From: Acanthochromis polyacanthus
Taxonomy: Eukaryota; Chordata; Actinopteri; Pomacentridae
Reading direction: 5' to 3'
Assembly: GCF_021347895.1 (NCBI RefSeq)
Contig: NC_067122.1
Location: 37,294,215-37,358,214 of the forward strand
Length of the DNA: 64,000 nt
Within the stretch, counting starts at the first letter, position 1; every line of letters begins with the position of its first letter. A model generated the notes under the pieces. The model saw only the letters and a program-made list of their open reading frames with translations, did no database searches and was not told the origin of the DNA. Below, piece by piece: positions 11,774 through 22,745 of this stretch. A program made the translations under genes and the position numbers.

Positions 11774-12188
11774 TGGGGTGCAATCAAAAAGTACAAATTT
11801 TTCAGCTATATGAAGCTAAACTGTGCCTGAGTTAAAGTTTGTCTACCTTCCTCTATAAGGTAGTCACCTTGTGCATCAGTGAACTGCTCCCAGTGCTAAT
11901 GCCACACTTGTAGCTCTACCTGAAAGTCCTATTCTGGATGTATAAGCACCATCCATGACGAGTACAAAAGACGAAGAAGTTGTAGGAAACTGATTCTGAT
12001 GACTAGGATGGACCAGGAGTGATGATTCTGTTTGTACGACTAAAAAGCTTATACAATTTCAGTGCACGATGAGCATGTGTGCTGTCATGATGGTGCAACC
12101 GAAAGCTCTCCCTCAAAACATTACAGTAGAACTCTGTGTTGATGGTCTGATCCGTGGTAATAGAATCTATCACTTTTATTTTTCCCAT
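11774..12188 (-). pseudogene. Mariner-type transposase relic with terminal repeat end
   Basis: The minus-strand reading preserves mariner signatures: TINTEFYCNVLRESFRLHHHDS.HAHRALKL around 12060-12130 (the YCNVLR...HHDN.PAH region with the second catalytic Asp), and WEQFTDAQGDYLIEEGR in another frame around 11855-11905, matching the family C-terminus W..C....GDYFEG. It ends in the mariner-like terminus ggggtgcaatcaaaaagtac at 11775-11794, next to TA. Frameshifts, stops and a deletion of the region around the third catalytic residue make it a clear pseudogene. The 5' half is missing, and the break coincides with the start of the ACTCCGCC repeat at 12193. Confidence 0.8.
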
Positions 12189-12192
12189 TCAT

Positions 12193-12823
12193 TACTCCGC
12201 CAAGGAATGCGGTGGAGTTATGTGACCATCGGTGAGTGTAGGTCTGTCTGTCTGTCTGTCTGTCTGTGTACAACATCACTCAAAAACAGACCAAAGGATT
12301 TCAGATGAAATTTTCACTAAGGTCAGAAATGACACAAAGACCAACTTAGATTTTGGCAGTGATGCGACTTATAGTCTGGATCCATGGATTTGTTAAAGAT
12401 TTCTGTATCATTGCAAGATAACAGCATGGCGTCACTGTAACTATGACAACAAGTGAACACTACATCACCTGCCTGCTGATAATCACATGATTGTGATCCT
12501 ACTATAAACCCACTGCTGTGGACTTATCAGGACTTATCCATCGGAAGTGATACAAGGAACAACTGATTAAATTGTGGGAGTGTTTCTGAGTCCCATCAAT
12601 TCCCACCACCTGCTACATATTTAGGTTGCGTGATTCGGTATCTCTACATAATGTACACATACATAACACATGCCTGTGCTCAGCACAATGTCATTCTGTT
12701 AGTGGGTACATCTATTTTGAATGGGCACATTCTATGTTGGTGTAATTTCTGACCATCAATAACTAATAAACAAATGCTACATTTCAACAAAAATATGCTG
12801 CATTTCTGACTCCTTGGTGGAGT
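12193..12823. mobile_element. ACTCCGCC-ended repeat, copy 1 (complete)
   Basis: The ends are short inverted repeats: actccgccaagg at 12193-12204 and ccttggtggagt at 12812-12823. The interior starts with a TGTC tetranucleotide run (12241-12268), followed by the family core 'ggtcagaaatgacac' and 'ttggcagtgatgcg'. Two partial copies lie at 22457 and 52814. It has no coding capacity. It looks like a non-autonomous element of unassigned superfamily that is common in fish DNA. Confidence 0.75.
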
Positions 12824-14346
12824 ACTGCACTGTCTGAGTGCTTTTCTTGTTTTGTTTTTGTAAGCAGCTCTACAGTGCATTCTGGTTGTGTTGTCATGCA
12901 TTTCAACAGAAGGTTGCTCTCTCTTTGTTTGCTAAAAGTTGAGTTCTCGGCTAGTTTATGGAAGTCAAGGGCATCTGACTGCCACTCAACACTTCTGGAA
13001 AGTTAAAAAAACAAATCTTTAAACTAATTACTAACTAACTAAAGCATCTTCATGGATTATTTCTTGTCTTAAATGCTTTCTGAAATACATTTTGTTGATT
13101 GTTTTATATAAAATATGCAAAATTTTCCAAACAAACCACGATGTTGGTCTGGTTTAAAATTGGGGAGTAGATAACCTACAAGTTGAACACATCTCCAAAT
13201 AGGTGTTTGCACCATTGTAGGGGGTGTGCCCTGTGTTGGATTCCTGTTTCAGTTATTCATTGTGACACTATGTAGTTGTACATCCATCAATGCTGTACAA
13301 TGCTGGGAAACCCTTGTAGACACATATGATAAGAGAGAGAGAGCACACTCTTGGTGCTAATTTTACACCACTTCATCAGTCTTCAGCAGCTTCTTCTACA
13401 GAAAACTGCTGTTTGGTCTTGAATCATAGATAGACATATCATAGATGCAACACTTGATCTTCAACATGAAGGTCGGTGCATCCCAAGTCTGTTGACAGAG
13501 ACCCTAAAAGACTTGGACATAGTTCTCCTTCTGCGGATCCATTGTGAAATCACAAATCTGTGCCAGCAAGTGGCCACAAAAATGCATACGTTGTGATGTT
13601 GATTCTGCAAAATCATCTTTACTCACAGGAGTAGCTGGTCTTGTTGCATGTGCCTAGCCGAAAGATATTCAGTATATCTAAATTCATTGAAAAGTGGATC
13701 AATTGTTCTGCTACAAAAGGCAGGTAAACTGAGCAGTGCAGCTACATGGGTCCCCATTTCCCAAACAGTACTAAACACACAAACTGTGTACACACATTCA
13801 TAAATAATGTACCACTGCAATCATTACATTTTTCAACTGAAGCTATTGTAATAATTATAAGATCCAGAAGCGTCCGGGCTCTGTTTATCATTTCACCAGT
13901 CCACAAAACAAACTAGTGTTTGCCACAGTTGTTTAGACAGTAAAATTGGAACTTCAAACCCAACCACTGAAACCTGAAACTCATCTACCAAATCTCTAAA
14001 CCAAGTCTGCTTTACACTTTCATTTCCAAATCACACTTTTTGCTAAACACTACTCACAGTTCTCCACATTAGCCACAACATTCACAATGAAAATCTCCTG
14101 TGTTCCTTTGGAAAGCAGCGCCGATCCCATTGCCAAGCTTTATTTACCAACTGGCAACACTCGCTCCTCACAGGTGTAAACATGAGTTGCTTGGTTGTTG
14201 ACTTAGAAATCAGAGCTTTTTGGAAGATGAAACGACCACAGAGGAGCTTTGGGTATCGGAGGAAAATGGAGGTTAATGGTGAAGCTGGAAGTTAAAGAGG
14301 AAGAGCAGGAGGAGGTAAAGCATGAGGAAAGACTGTTGTCTCAGGT
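12824..14346. other. Intronic stretch without recognised genes
   Basis: No supported gene. The part from about 13900 may be the decayed 5' flank of the transposase fragment at 14347, but I could not fix its limits. Confidence 0.4.
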
Positions 14347-14442
14347 GACATCAGGGCCGCAGTGGCTGATCATGTGCTCAACAAAGGACTGAGTATGAGG
14401 GAGATCGGACAGAGAGTTCAGCCCAACTTGAACTGTTATATA
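14347..14442 (+). pseudogene. Fragment of an IS630/Tc1-type transposase HTH domain
   Basis: A 32-codon open stretch encodes DIRAAVADHVLNKGLSMRE followed by IGQRVQPNLN. The GLSMREIGQRVQPN wording matches the helix-turn-helix of a transposase family (IS630/Tc1-mariner) seen in fish and frogs. Nothing of the catalytic domain follows. A SINE begins at once at about 14443 and cuts the frame. The identification rests on this short motif only. Confidence 0.6.
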
Positions 14443-14755
14443 GGGGCTGGAGTCTATCCCAGCTGACTCAGGGTGAAGGCAGGGGACACCCTGGACAGGT
14501 CACCAGTCTATCACAGGGCTACATGTAAAGACAAACAACACACTCACATTCATATCAATGGACAATTTAGAATTATCAGATAACCTGAGCATGTTTTTGG
14601 ACTGTGGGAGGAAGCTGAAATACCTGGAGAAAACCCACATATGCACAGGGAGAACTTACAAACTCCATGTAGAAAGAACCGTGGACCCCAAACCCGGGAT
14701 CTTCTAGCTGCAAGACAACAGAACTAACCATTGAACCACTGTGCAGCCTCTCCTG
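14443..14755 (-). repeat. tRNA-headed SINE-like repeat, family S1, copy 1
   Basis: Read on the minus strand, the head is tRNA-like: an A-box-like TGGTTAGTTC, then GATCCCGGGTTTGGGGTCC as a B-box-like region. The body contains 'tgtttttggactgtgggagg' on the plus strand and 'ggacaggtcaccagtctatc'. Four members of this family occur in the window. Confidence 0.75.
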
Positions 14756-15018
14756 CTACTATATGCTTAATGCAATGCTGAAACCCTTTATCTTATTTTT
14801 TCCAGGTTTGTATCAGTTCCCAAATACTTTATTTTTGGGGGAAAAATACACTTGCGTGTTTATGTAGCAGACAAATTTTACTATATCGATCTTTTATGAC
14901 AATCTTTAGTGTAACACTGAAAATGCAAAAGGTATAAACCTTCTGATGAGACATTCATAGTATTTATTTTCTTATTGAGCACATCACTGTGTTTGGTACA
15001 AAGATTTATTGTCATGTA

Positions 15019-15536
15019 AACTACTATTCAAAAGTTTGGGATCACTTAGAAATCTCCTTATTTTTGAAAGAAAAGCAGTTTTTTCAATGAAGATGACAGT
15101 AAATTAATCCAAAATACAGTCTAGACATTGTTAATGTGGTAAATAATAATAACTTTATTTATAGAGCGCTTTCCGTAAAGTGCTGTACACAGAAATAAAA
15201 ACAGATAACTATTCTAGCAGGAAATGACAGATTTTTAATTGACTATCTACATGGGGTACAGAGGAACATTTCCAGCAACCATCACTCCTGTGTTCTAATG
15301 CTACATTGTGTTTGCTAATAATGTTGAAAGGCTAACTGATGATTATAAAACCCTTGTGCAGTTATGTTAGCACATGGATAAGAGTGTGAGTTTTCATGGA
15401 AAACATGAAATTAGAAGATGAAAAGTTTGGAAATCTTTCTTTTTGTATTGTACTGAAGTGTTTTTTTTTCATTTGTCGAACTAAGTAACTAACAAACTAA
15501 CTTGCCTGAGTGACCCCAAACTTTTGAATGGTAGTG
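15019..15536. mobile_element. MITE family M1, copy B, carrying two insertions
   Basis: The TA-flanked copy (TA 15017-15018 and 15537-15538) keeps both ends, aactactattcaaaag and its inverse cttttgaatggtagtg. Against copy A it has two extra blocks. One at about 15145-15207 is a SINE tail. The other at about 15414-15500 is T-rich. Without them its length would be close to the family size. Confidence 0.85.
15145..15207 (-). repeat. SINE tail fragment nested in MITE copy B
   Basis: 'tttatttatagagcgctttcc' with 'aaagtgctgtacac' matches the 3' tail of the SINE at 16586 ('tttatatagcgctttta', 'aaagtgctttacat'). It is a 5'-truncated copy sitting exactly where the MITE core is interrupted. Confidence 0.65.
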
Positions 15537-16585
15537 TACACGATACATGATGATGCACAACAGAATAAGACAAAACAGTTTTGAAGCAGGGTTTCCATTG
15601 GCTCATTTTCTTGAAAACACAAAACTCTACAAATATTAAGCAAAAACTTCAGAAAGAATGTTGAAACAACTGTAAAACAAACAAAAAAAACTGCAAGGAG
15701 AGGAACCTCTACCAGAGAGAACGTATTTTATTTTAACTTTATGATGGTTTGAAGACAATCCTGTGCCTGTGCTGGGAGTCAGAGACAAATGGAGACAAAA
15801 AACAGATGTAACAAAATGAACTAGTGCTGTTGGGTCTTTCAGTATTACTGCCACTGTGTACCAGCACTGTATGAGATTTGGATTACAAACTAGAATGGAT
15901 TTAGATGTCCAAATGGGAACATATATTTGTGACAGAGCATTAAAAACAATGATTATCAACTTGAAAAAGCTCTAAATTGTCAGCATATGAACAACCATTT
16001 TAGTTGATTTATTCAGTCTGACTGACATTGTGACTTCTGTGCGTTTATCAGAAATAATCATGACTGAGCAGTTTCGATGTGTTCTTTATTGTATAAATGA
16101 CATAAACCTCAAATGGTTATGTGTAGTTCTGGAGTAAAGAGTGCCATATTCTAAATGATTAGATGCAGTTTTAGTACGTTTCAGTCATTGTCGCAATCAG
16201 GTTTTATGAACCAAACTGATTGCAGAGACGATGCAAACGTGCAGTCTGTCAGTGAATTCATGAACCCCTCGTTTCATTTTCATGTGACATTTGATATGAT
16301 CTTTTTCAAATGTGGTGCTTTTGAGTTTTATCCTGCAGTACAGCTGAAATTGGACTGAATTAAGACACCCTTTGTACACCAAGTATTAATACGTGATTTT
16401 AATATGGGAAAAGACATGTTAATGGAAATGGAAATATATGCCATCAGATGAGCCGGGACACATTTGGAGGGGATCAAATTTGAACTGCATTTCTGTCAGT
16501 ATTTAGTGTACATGTGCTGTTAAAAGAAATGCTTGTTTTCAGGACTGACTGTGCTAGGGGATTCTCCATCATTCACACCTTTAAA

Positions 16586-16825
16586 TGGTAGTATTTATAT
16601 AGCGCTTTTATCCAAAGTGCTTTACATGATACGTCACATTCACCCATTCACACACTGATGGCAGAAACTGCCATGCACGGCACTAACCACGACCCATCAG
16701 GAGCAATTAGGGGTTAGATGTCTTGCTCAGGGACACCTCGACATGAGCACGAGGGGCTGAGGATCGAACCGGCAACCTTCCAGTTACAAGACGGCCACTC
16801 TACCTGCTGAGCCATGCCGCCCTTT
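16586..16825 (-). repeat. tRNA-derived SINE, family S2, with intact Pol III boxes
   Basis: On the minus strand the head reads like a tRNA. The A box is TGGCTCAGCAGG (complement of 16803-16814) and the B box is GGTTCGATCC (complement of 16761-16770), both near-consensus and 32 bases apart. The body passes through 'gagcaagacatct' to a tail ending in 'agcgctatataaatac'. This tail type is widespread in fish SINEs. Confidence 0.85.
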
Positions 16826-19800
16826 AAAATTCATAATTAAAAATTGTAATTAAAGTACTCGCTGGTGGACTTTGAAGAAGGTTTGATTTGTACATGACAT
16901 TTAATGCTGCTGCCTAAATACAGCAAGAAGCCCTAACTTCTCCAGATACCCTGTGCTATGTCCACCCACTATGGTCGGTCCTCCTAAGGAATAATCCCAC
17001 TGTTACTAAGCTAAAGCTCTATCTACAACCAGCTGCTATGTCCTTTCAAAATTGGAAAGCCAAAGCCATTCAGAAACATCTACAGGAGCTTCTTGTTTTC
17101 TTCTGCATTCAGTATGAGCAGCAATGTGGCCGAAGTGCTACATGTGTTCACCTCTGAACCCCTTTAGAGCAGAAACTGTGAACTAGACATTAAATTAGCT
17201 CAGTGATGGAAATGAAAACCAAAGTAACCACATTTGTTGCCAACTCAGCGAGCGACATAAACTAACAGACATAATGAAACAATTGTGGGTGCTACCAAGA
17301 TTATGAGAGCATTTTTCATTGCCAGGTGTAAATGCAAAGACCCATATTATTATTGAAAGCAGGCATAAACTCACTGTTAACTGCTGTAGAGAGATTATCT
17401 GGTGAAACAGTCGATCTCCTTTTCTTTCTATCCATTTCTCTGCCCTGATGCTCTGCTACTTTAGTCATTTGGTGAACCACAAACAGGTCAACCACTACAA
17501 GGTGTGCTTGTGTTTTGTGCTATTCTCACTACTGAGGGTTGTGGATGTCAAACCTCACACAGACACACACTCTGTTTCCATTCTAGCTGGAAACATTGAT
17601 ATCATACCATGTGTTCAATAGATACCAACAGGAGCTGTACTGTACATCTCTTCTATCTAAATCATGAACTGGTTTATCAAACAGAACAGACTCTTCCATC
17701 TGAGTGGAATAGAGTTTTCCATTTTTAGTAAACTAGCGACATCACTTTTCCCCCAGAAGAAGCTTTTGTTGTGGAACTGCTTTGGAGCAAACAGTCAGTG
17801 AGTCCCGCAACAGACAGCACCATCTTACAGAGGAGGAAAAATGTGATTTGAACGGTCCGGTTGGAGGCGAGGATCAAGACCATTTCCAACTGAGTTATAG
17901 TCCCGCCACGGGCCTCCTGACACAGTCGCTGCTTGTGCCATGTGCAGCTGATTCGTGGAAATAAAGCTCAGAGTATTGGAAATTTCCACAACATCTTTGG
18001 TTGGCTGTTAGCATTTGCAAATCAGGTCATGAAACACAAAGAGAAGTAGGTAGAGCAAGGGAGCAAAGAGACGAATGGTTTGGGAAGAAGAGGGGGAAAA
18101 GGAAAGAATGGGAAGGAAACGTAGAAGATGAGGGAGTAGTTTTGTCAAGAAGTACTTAATGAAAAGTAATGAGTCCCATTTCCCTGGGAAGCAGAACACA
18201 TTGGCCTTCCTATTAACCATAATAACTCCTGTAGAAGTTTATATGGATAGATGAAGGGATGGATAGAGGGAGGTATACATGGAGGATGAAGAGGAGAAAC
18301 AAAGGAAGCGCCTGTGGAAGGACAAAAAGGCTCGTATCAGGAGAGATAACATAGACGATGTTTCCTCATTCAGCTACTTTTCACTGAATAATGACAGTGT
18401 AAACAGAGGTTAAAAAAAGGGCAAAGATAAGAAGAGGATGATACGAAGAAGTAGTTTGTAGCATTTGCAACATATATAAATCATTGTCAAATTAAATGTG
18501 GTATCTGGGTATATAATTAAAATAATAAACGAGATCAAGGTGGAGATGACTGACCCTGGAGGAAATGGTGCTGTTTCTGAAAAATAACACAATATATTCC
18601 ATTAAACCAAACACCTCCTGGCACAATTTACACACATCTTCTTTTTCTCAATGTTAAGAGTTTGTCTGTCTGCCATGTAAACACATTTTTGAGCTTCATT
18701 TATGCTGTAAAGACACTGCCCTTGTCTCAGGACAGAAAGAAAAACAAGTCAGTACCAATACAAATTGTGAAAATGACAATCAGTTTTTTTGTATGAGTCA
18801 GGCAGTACCACTGACTACACTGGACATACTATTTGTCATTCAAATGAACAGATTCTTGAAAAAAAAAAAGAATGAAGCAGAATTAAGTTGGGAAAATGCC
18901 CAAAATTCTGCCAAAGGATGAAGGAGGGGAGAGAAACAAACAGAAATGGGAGAAGACAACATTCAGAAATGTTCAATGGAATGTAAATACATGCAGCCAA
19001 TTTAGACAACACGTGGGAGGATGTGTATACAACCAGATCAATGGAGAGATGTAAGGGAGAACGGTTTTACGAATCTGATGGAAACACGAAAATTGGGTCG
19101 GAAGAAGCACGAGGAGATGAAAGAAGGGAAAGACAAAGGCGATGAGAAGAAAAACTACAAGCTGCATCCAGAATTTAATCAATTACCTGCATCTGAATTG
19201 CGGATGTGCGAGTGTCTACTATTTCCACCTAATTGTATGTATTTCTCTGTGTTTACTACAGTGCTGTTTGTATCACATTTACCTCCCTCTTGCTGATCAT
19301 TAAAATCGAAGCTAATCTCGGCTGGCTGGACTGGCTCATGGGCAGAAAAACTGATGATATATTTCATGTTTATTCACATAATGATAGTTTGTACTACTTG
19401 CTGATCTTGCTGGCCGTTAATGAAAGGTCCCCAGTGTCTTTATCATTATTATGAGCTGTTGTAAGCAGCACCATGAGGAAGGTGCTGGGTGCACCTACAT
19501 AACTCAAAATAAGGAGAAAAGGGTAATATTGTTTTTTTTGGTTCAGACACTTAAAACAGAATATGTGTAGAACCACTACATGCATATATATGGGTTCTGT
19601 AAAGCATTTTTGAGACAATTTGAATTATAATTGGGGCTATATAAAAAAAATTAAAATTGAAATGTGGTCATAAATAAAACTGTAGATATCAAACATTCGA
19701 CAGTGGTTATACATTGCCACCATTCACAAGGAAAATGTCCATTAGAACTTAACAATTGCAGCCTATTTTACAGTTTTTATGGATGCTATTTTTAAAAAAC

Positions 19801-20190
19801 AATTTAGATTAACTTTTCTATTATTTTGCGGTTGAGTTGCCCCATTTTAAAGTGTAAAAACAATCTAAAAAAATGCTTGAAGTATTTTTTTCAGTTTCAA
19901 ACTTCATCTGCTTGGCTTAATAAGCATAATCAACATATAAAACGAAAACGATTAATTTCACATATTTGCACACATTTCAGGTTCCAAATTAGTGCTTGAA
20001 TAAAGTGTACTTTCAGTACAAATTCTCATGACCCACTCATGTTGATTTTAAGTCAGCAAGTCAATTTGATCTTGAACAGAAGAGTATTAATTTATCAGCA
20101 TCAGTTCATAAAACAAAAAAATTCAAAATGTAAAATAACATTCTTTAAAAATCTCTGTCACATAAAACTATTGTATTTGATATGTAGGTC
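16826..20190. other. Intronic stretch without recognised genes
   Basis: No exon was recognised. Positions 18040-18310 are strongly purine-biased on the plus strand (GA/GGGA-rich), and 18880-19160 is again purine-rich. The rest is AT-rich unique sequence. Confidence 0.45.
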
Positions 20191-20191
20191 T

Positions 20192-20435
20192 TTCCACTCA
20201 TCCATTATCTATACACCGCCTAATCCTCATTAGGGTCACGGCTGACTTAGGGTGAAGGCAGGGGACACCTGGACAGGTCATCAGTCTGTCACAGGGCTAC
20301 ATATAGAGACAAACACGGACAATTTATAGTTATCAGTAAACCTCAGTGTGTTTTTGGACTGTGGGAGGATGCCGGAGCAACCGGAGAAAACCAACACATG
20401 CACAGGGACAACATGTAAAATCCATGAAGAAAGAA
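20192..20435 (-). repeat. SINE-like repeat, family S1, copy 2 (head missing)
   Basis: It begins with the family 3' end (tccattatctatacaccgcc) and carries 'ggacaggtcatcagtctgtc' and 'tgtttttggactgtgggagg'. It stops at 'gaagaaagaac', before the tRNA-like head, where it abuts MITE copy C. Confidence 0.75.
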
Positions 20436-20717
20436 CATTTTTCAGTGAAGATCACATTAAATGAATGATAAATCCAGTGTAGACATTGTTAATGTGGTAA
20501 ATGACTATTCTAGCTGGAAACGGCTGATTTTTAATGGAATATTTCCATAGAGGTACAGAGGAACATTTCCAGCAACCATCACTCCTGTGTTCTAATGCTA
20601 CATTGTGTTAGCTAATGGTGTTGAAAGGCTCATTGATGATTAGAAAACCCTAGTGCAGTTATGTTAGCACATGAATAAGAGTGTCTGAGTGGCCATAAAA
20701 ACTTTTGACTGGTAGTG
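20436..20717. mobile_element. MITE family M1, copy C (left end missing)
   Basis: It starts inside the element at 'tttttcagtgaagatcac' and runs to the right end 'ttgactggtagtg' plus TA. The left terminus is absent, and the break coincides with the end of SINE copy 2. Confidence 0.85.
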
Positions 20718-20719
20718 TA

Positions 20720-22456
20720 CATCATTCAAATAGCTCATGTTATGCTGAAAATACAAGATCAATGACCTTTTTGTGACTTTCACCTGAATTTGTACACATT
20801 TCATATATTAAGTCCTAGAAAATAAATGGAGCAGACCCCAGAGGGTAAAATGATCATGATTTTTTGGCTGTTGTCTGGTTAATGTGCTTCCAGCAGCCTG
20901 TTTTTGCACTGAACCAAAGCAGGGCCAAAAGAAGTCCCTTCAAGTCCAATCATTTAGAGGAGATGTGCCAACAGTTGGCATCTCCCATAAACTGTATAGT
21001 ATATATATATAATACACAGTCTGTGGCATCTCACAGTGGGTTTTTTTCTATTTTTTTTCTATCTTTATTATCTAATGGCTTTGAGAAATGATCAACAGAG
21101 GGTAGGTACAACTCAGTGCAGCTTTTCATTTACTGTATCAGATACATTTAAGTTTTATATCTTCTGTGGCTCGCCTTATGTTTTGGATTGTAGCTTTGTC
21201 TGCTGTTTATTTTTGTTTACCATGCCACACACCTTCTTATTTCAGCTGCAAGACTTGAGAAAGACTGAAATCATTTAACTGCTCTCCTGTATCTTCAGTC
21301 TTGTTGACACTGTGACCCAGTTTGCGTTTTGTTTCTCCTCAGAGACATGTAGAATCTGTACTCATGCTCATGCAAGAGGCTCAGATTCATGACTGCTGTT
21401 GCCTGATTTAAGGGGAGGGAGGCATGATGCTGTTTATACCCAGCTCCCTTCAGGGTCCAGCTCTGATCGGGTCACTTGCTGCCGATGCCAGGGCTTGTCC
21501 TCGAGTTGCTTGAACTCCAAGAGCACCTCAGATTTTTTTTTTTTTTTTAGTTTGGCTCTAATTTAGGATGGTTCTCTGGCTGCTCTCACCTCATGAGAAC
21601 GAGGGCCAATTTGGCCACGATCCTCCACAATCTGAGGGACAGGAAAAGTACAGCTAAAATCTTACGTAACATTAACTAAGCGTTGTTCACTCAGGTCATG
21701 AGACATTCTCAAGCTAAATTCAATATTTTATGACGACTAACAGACAAACTAACAGACAACTTCAAACTGACTAAACTGACTAAACTGCACAAACTCAACT
21801 GAGACTTGACGGGTTGCACATGTGCAATTCTCAATCAAAACAACAGACAATTCAGCTTTGAGTGAATGTGAGAAAACTGTCCTCCAAGCCGAACCAGACC
21901 ACTGACCTCTGTCAGACTGCTTCTTTGTCTCGTAGTGTGTATTTATATGTTCACGTCTCCGGTTCGCTCCATTTGTCACCGTATCGATGGAGCGTACAGA
22001 GCAGTCGTTCTGGCATTTGTCAGTTCTCTAGTGTGTAACCGACACACACACACACTCCGACACACAGGGTCCCCTTTGCTTTCCTCCTGCCCGTCATTAA
22101 TAAAGAGAAGTGGCTGCACACCTGTTCGCTGACAGCACCCTACTGAGAGAGGGAGCGAGACGGGCAAGAGTGTGACAAGGTTTGGAAAAAAGGTAAAGGA
22201 GGATGAGTTTGGGGGAGAATAATTAATACATAAGAAGGAAACTTTCCGATAAAAACTGAAATTTCCTAAGATTATGTAGGTTATCCAGTCCTTTCCCTGT
22301 AGGGCTATTATATTTTTCTGCAGTTTCACAACTCGAAAAGTCATTAAAACATGATCTGCAGCTCCAAAAAGGGACTTTTGGCACTATTTAATACAAGAAT
22401 TTCCATCAGTGTTGGTTTCACAATGATTATTAAGGAAATCATAATAACTAATTTAA
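20720..22456. other. Intronic stretch without recognised genes
   Basis: No exon or known repeat was identified. It holds short AT runs near 21001 and a T16 run at about 21533-21548. Confidence 0.45.
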
Positions 22457-22745
22457 TACTCGGCCAAAGTATACGACAATGTGACACAAACCAGTGCTGC
22501 GATGATCAGCACTGGTTTGTCTGTCTGTCTGTCTGTTAGCAAAATTACTCACTGACTAACGGATTTGGACGGAATTTTTAGAGAAGGTCAGAAATGAAAT
22601 AAGGATAAAGTGATTAGATTTTGGCAATGATATGGCTCATAATCTGGATCCACGGATTTGTTTAAGATTTTTGTGTTATGTGAGATAGTGGCATGGTGTC
22701 GCTGTAACTGTGACTACAAATGAACGCTTTAACTTTTGCTAATCT
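22457..22745. repeat. ACTCCGCC-family repeat, copy 2 (truncated)
   Basis: It starts at 'tactcggccaaagt' and contains the TGTC run, 'ggtcagaaatga', 'ttggcaatgatatgg' and 'ggatccacggatttg' of copy 1. The right inverted end is missing. A 13-bp perfect hairpin (22486-22498 with 22508-22520) occupies the place between the end and the TGTC run. Confidence 0.75.

Noticed and set aside
16761..16814. A functional tRNA gene
   Set aside because: The A and B boxes are present, but the sequence continues as a SINE body and tail. No complete cloverleaf with acceptor stem was evident.
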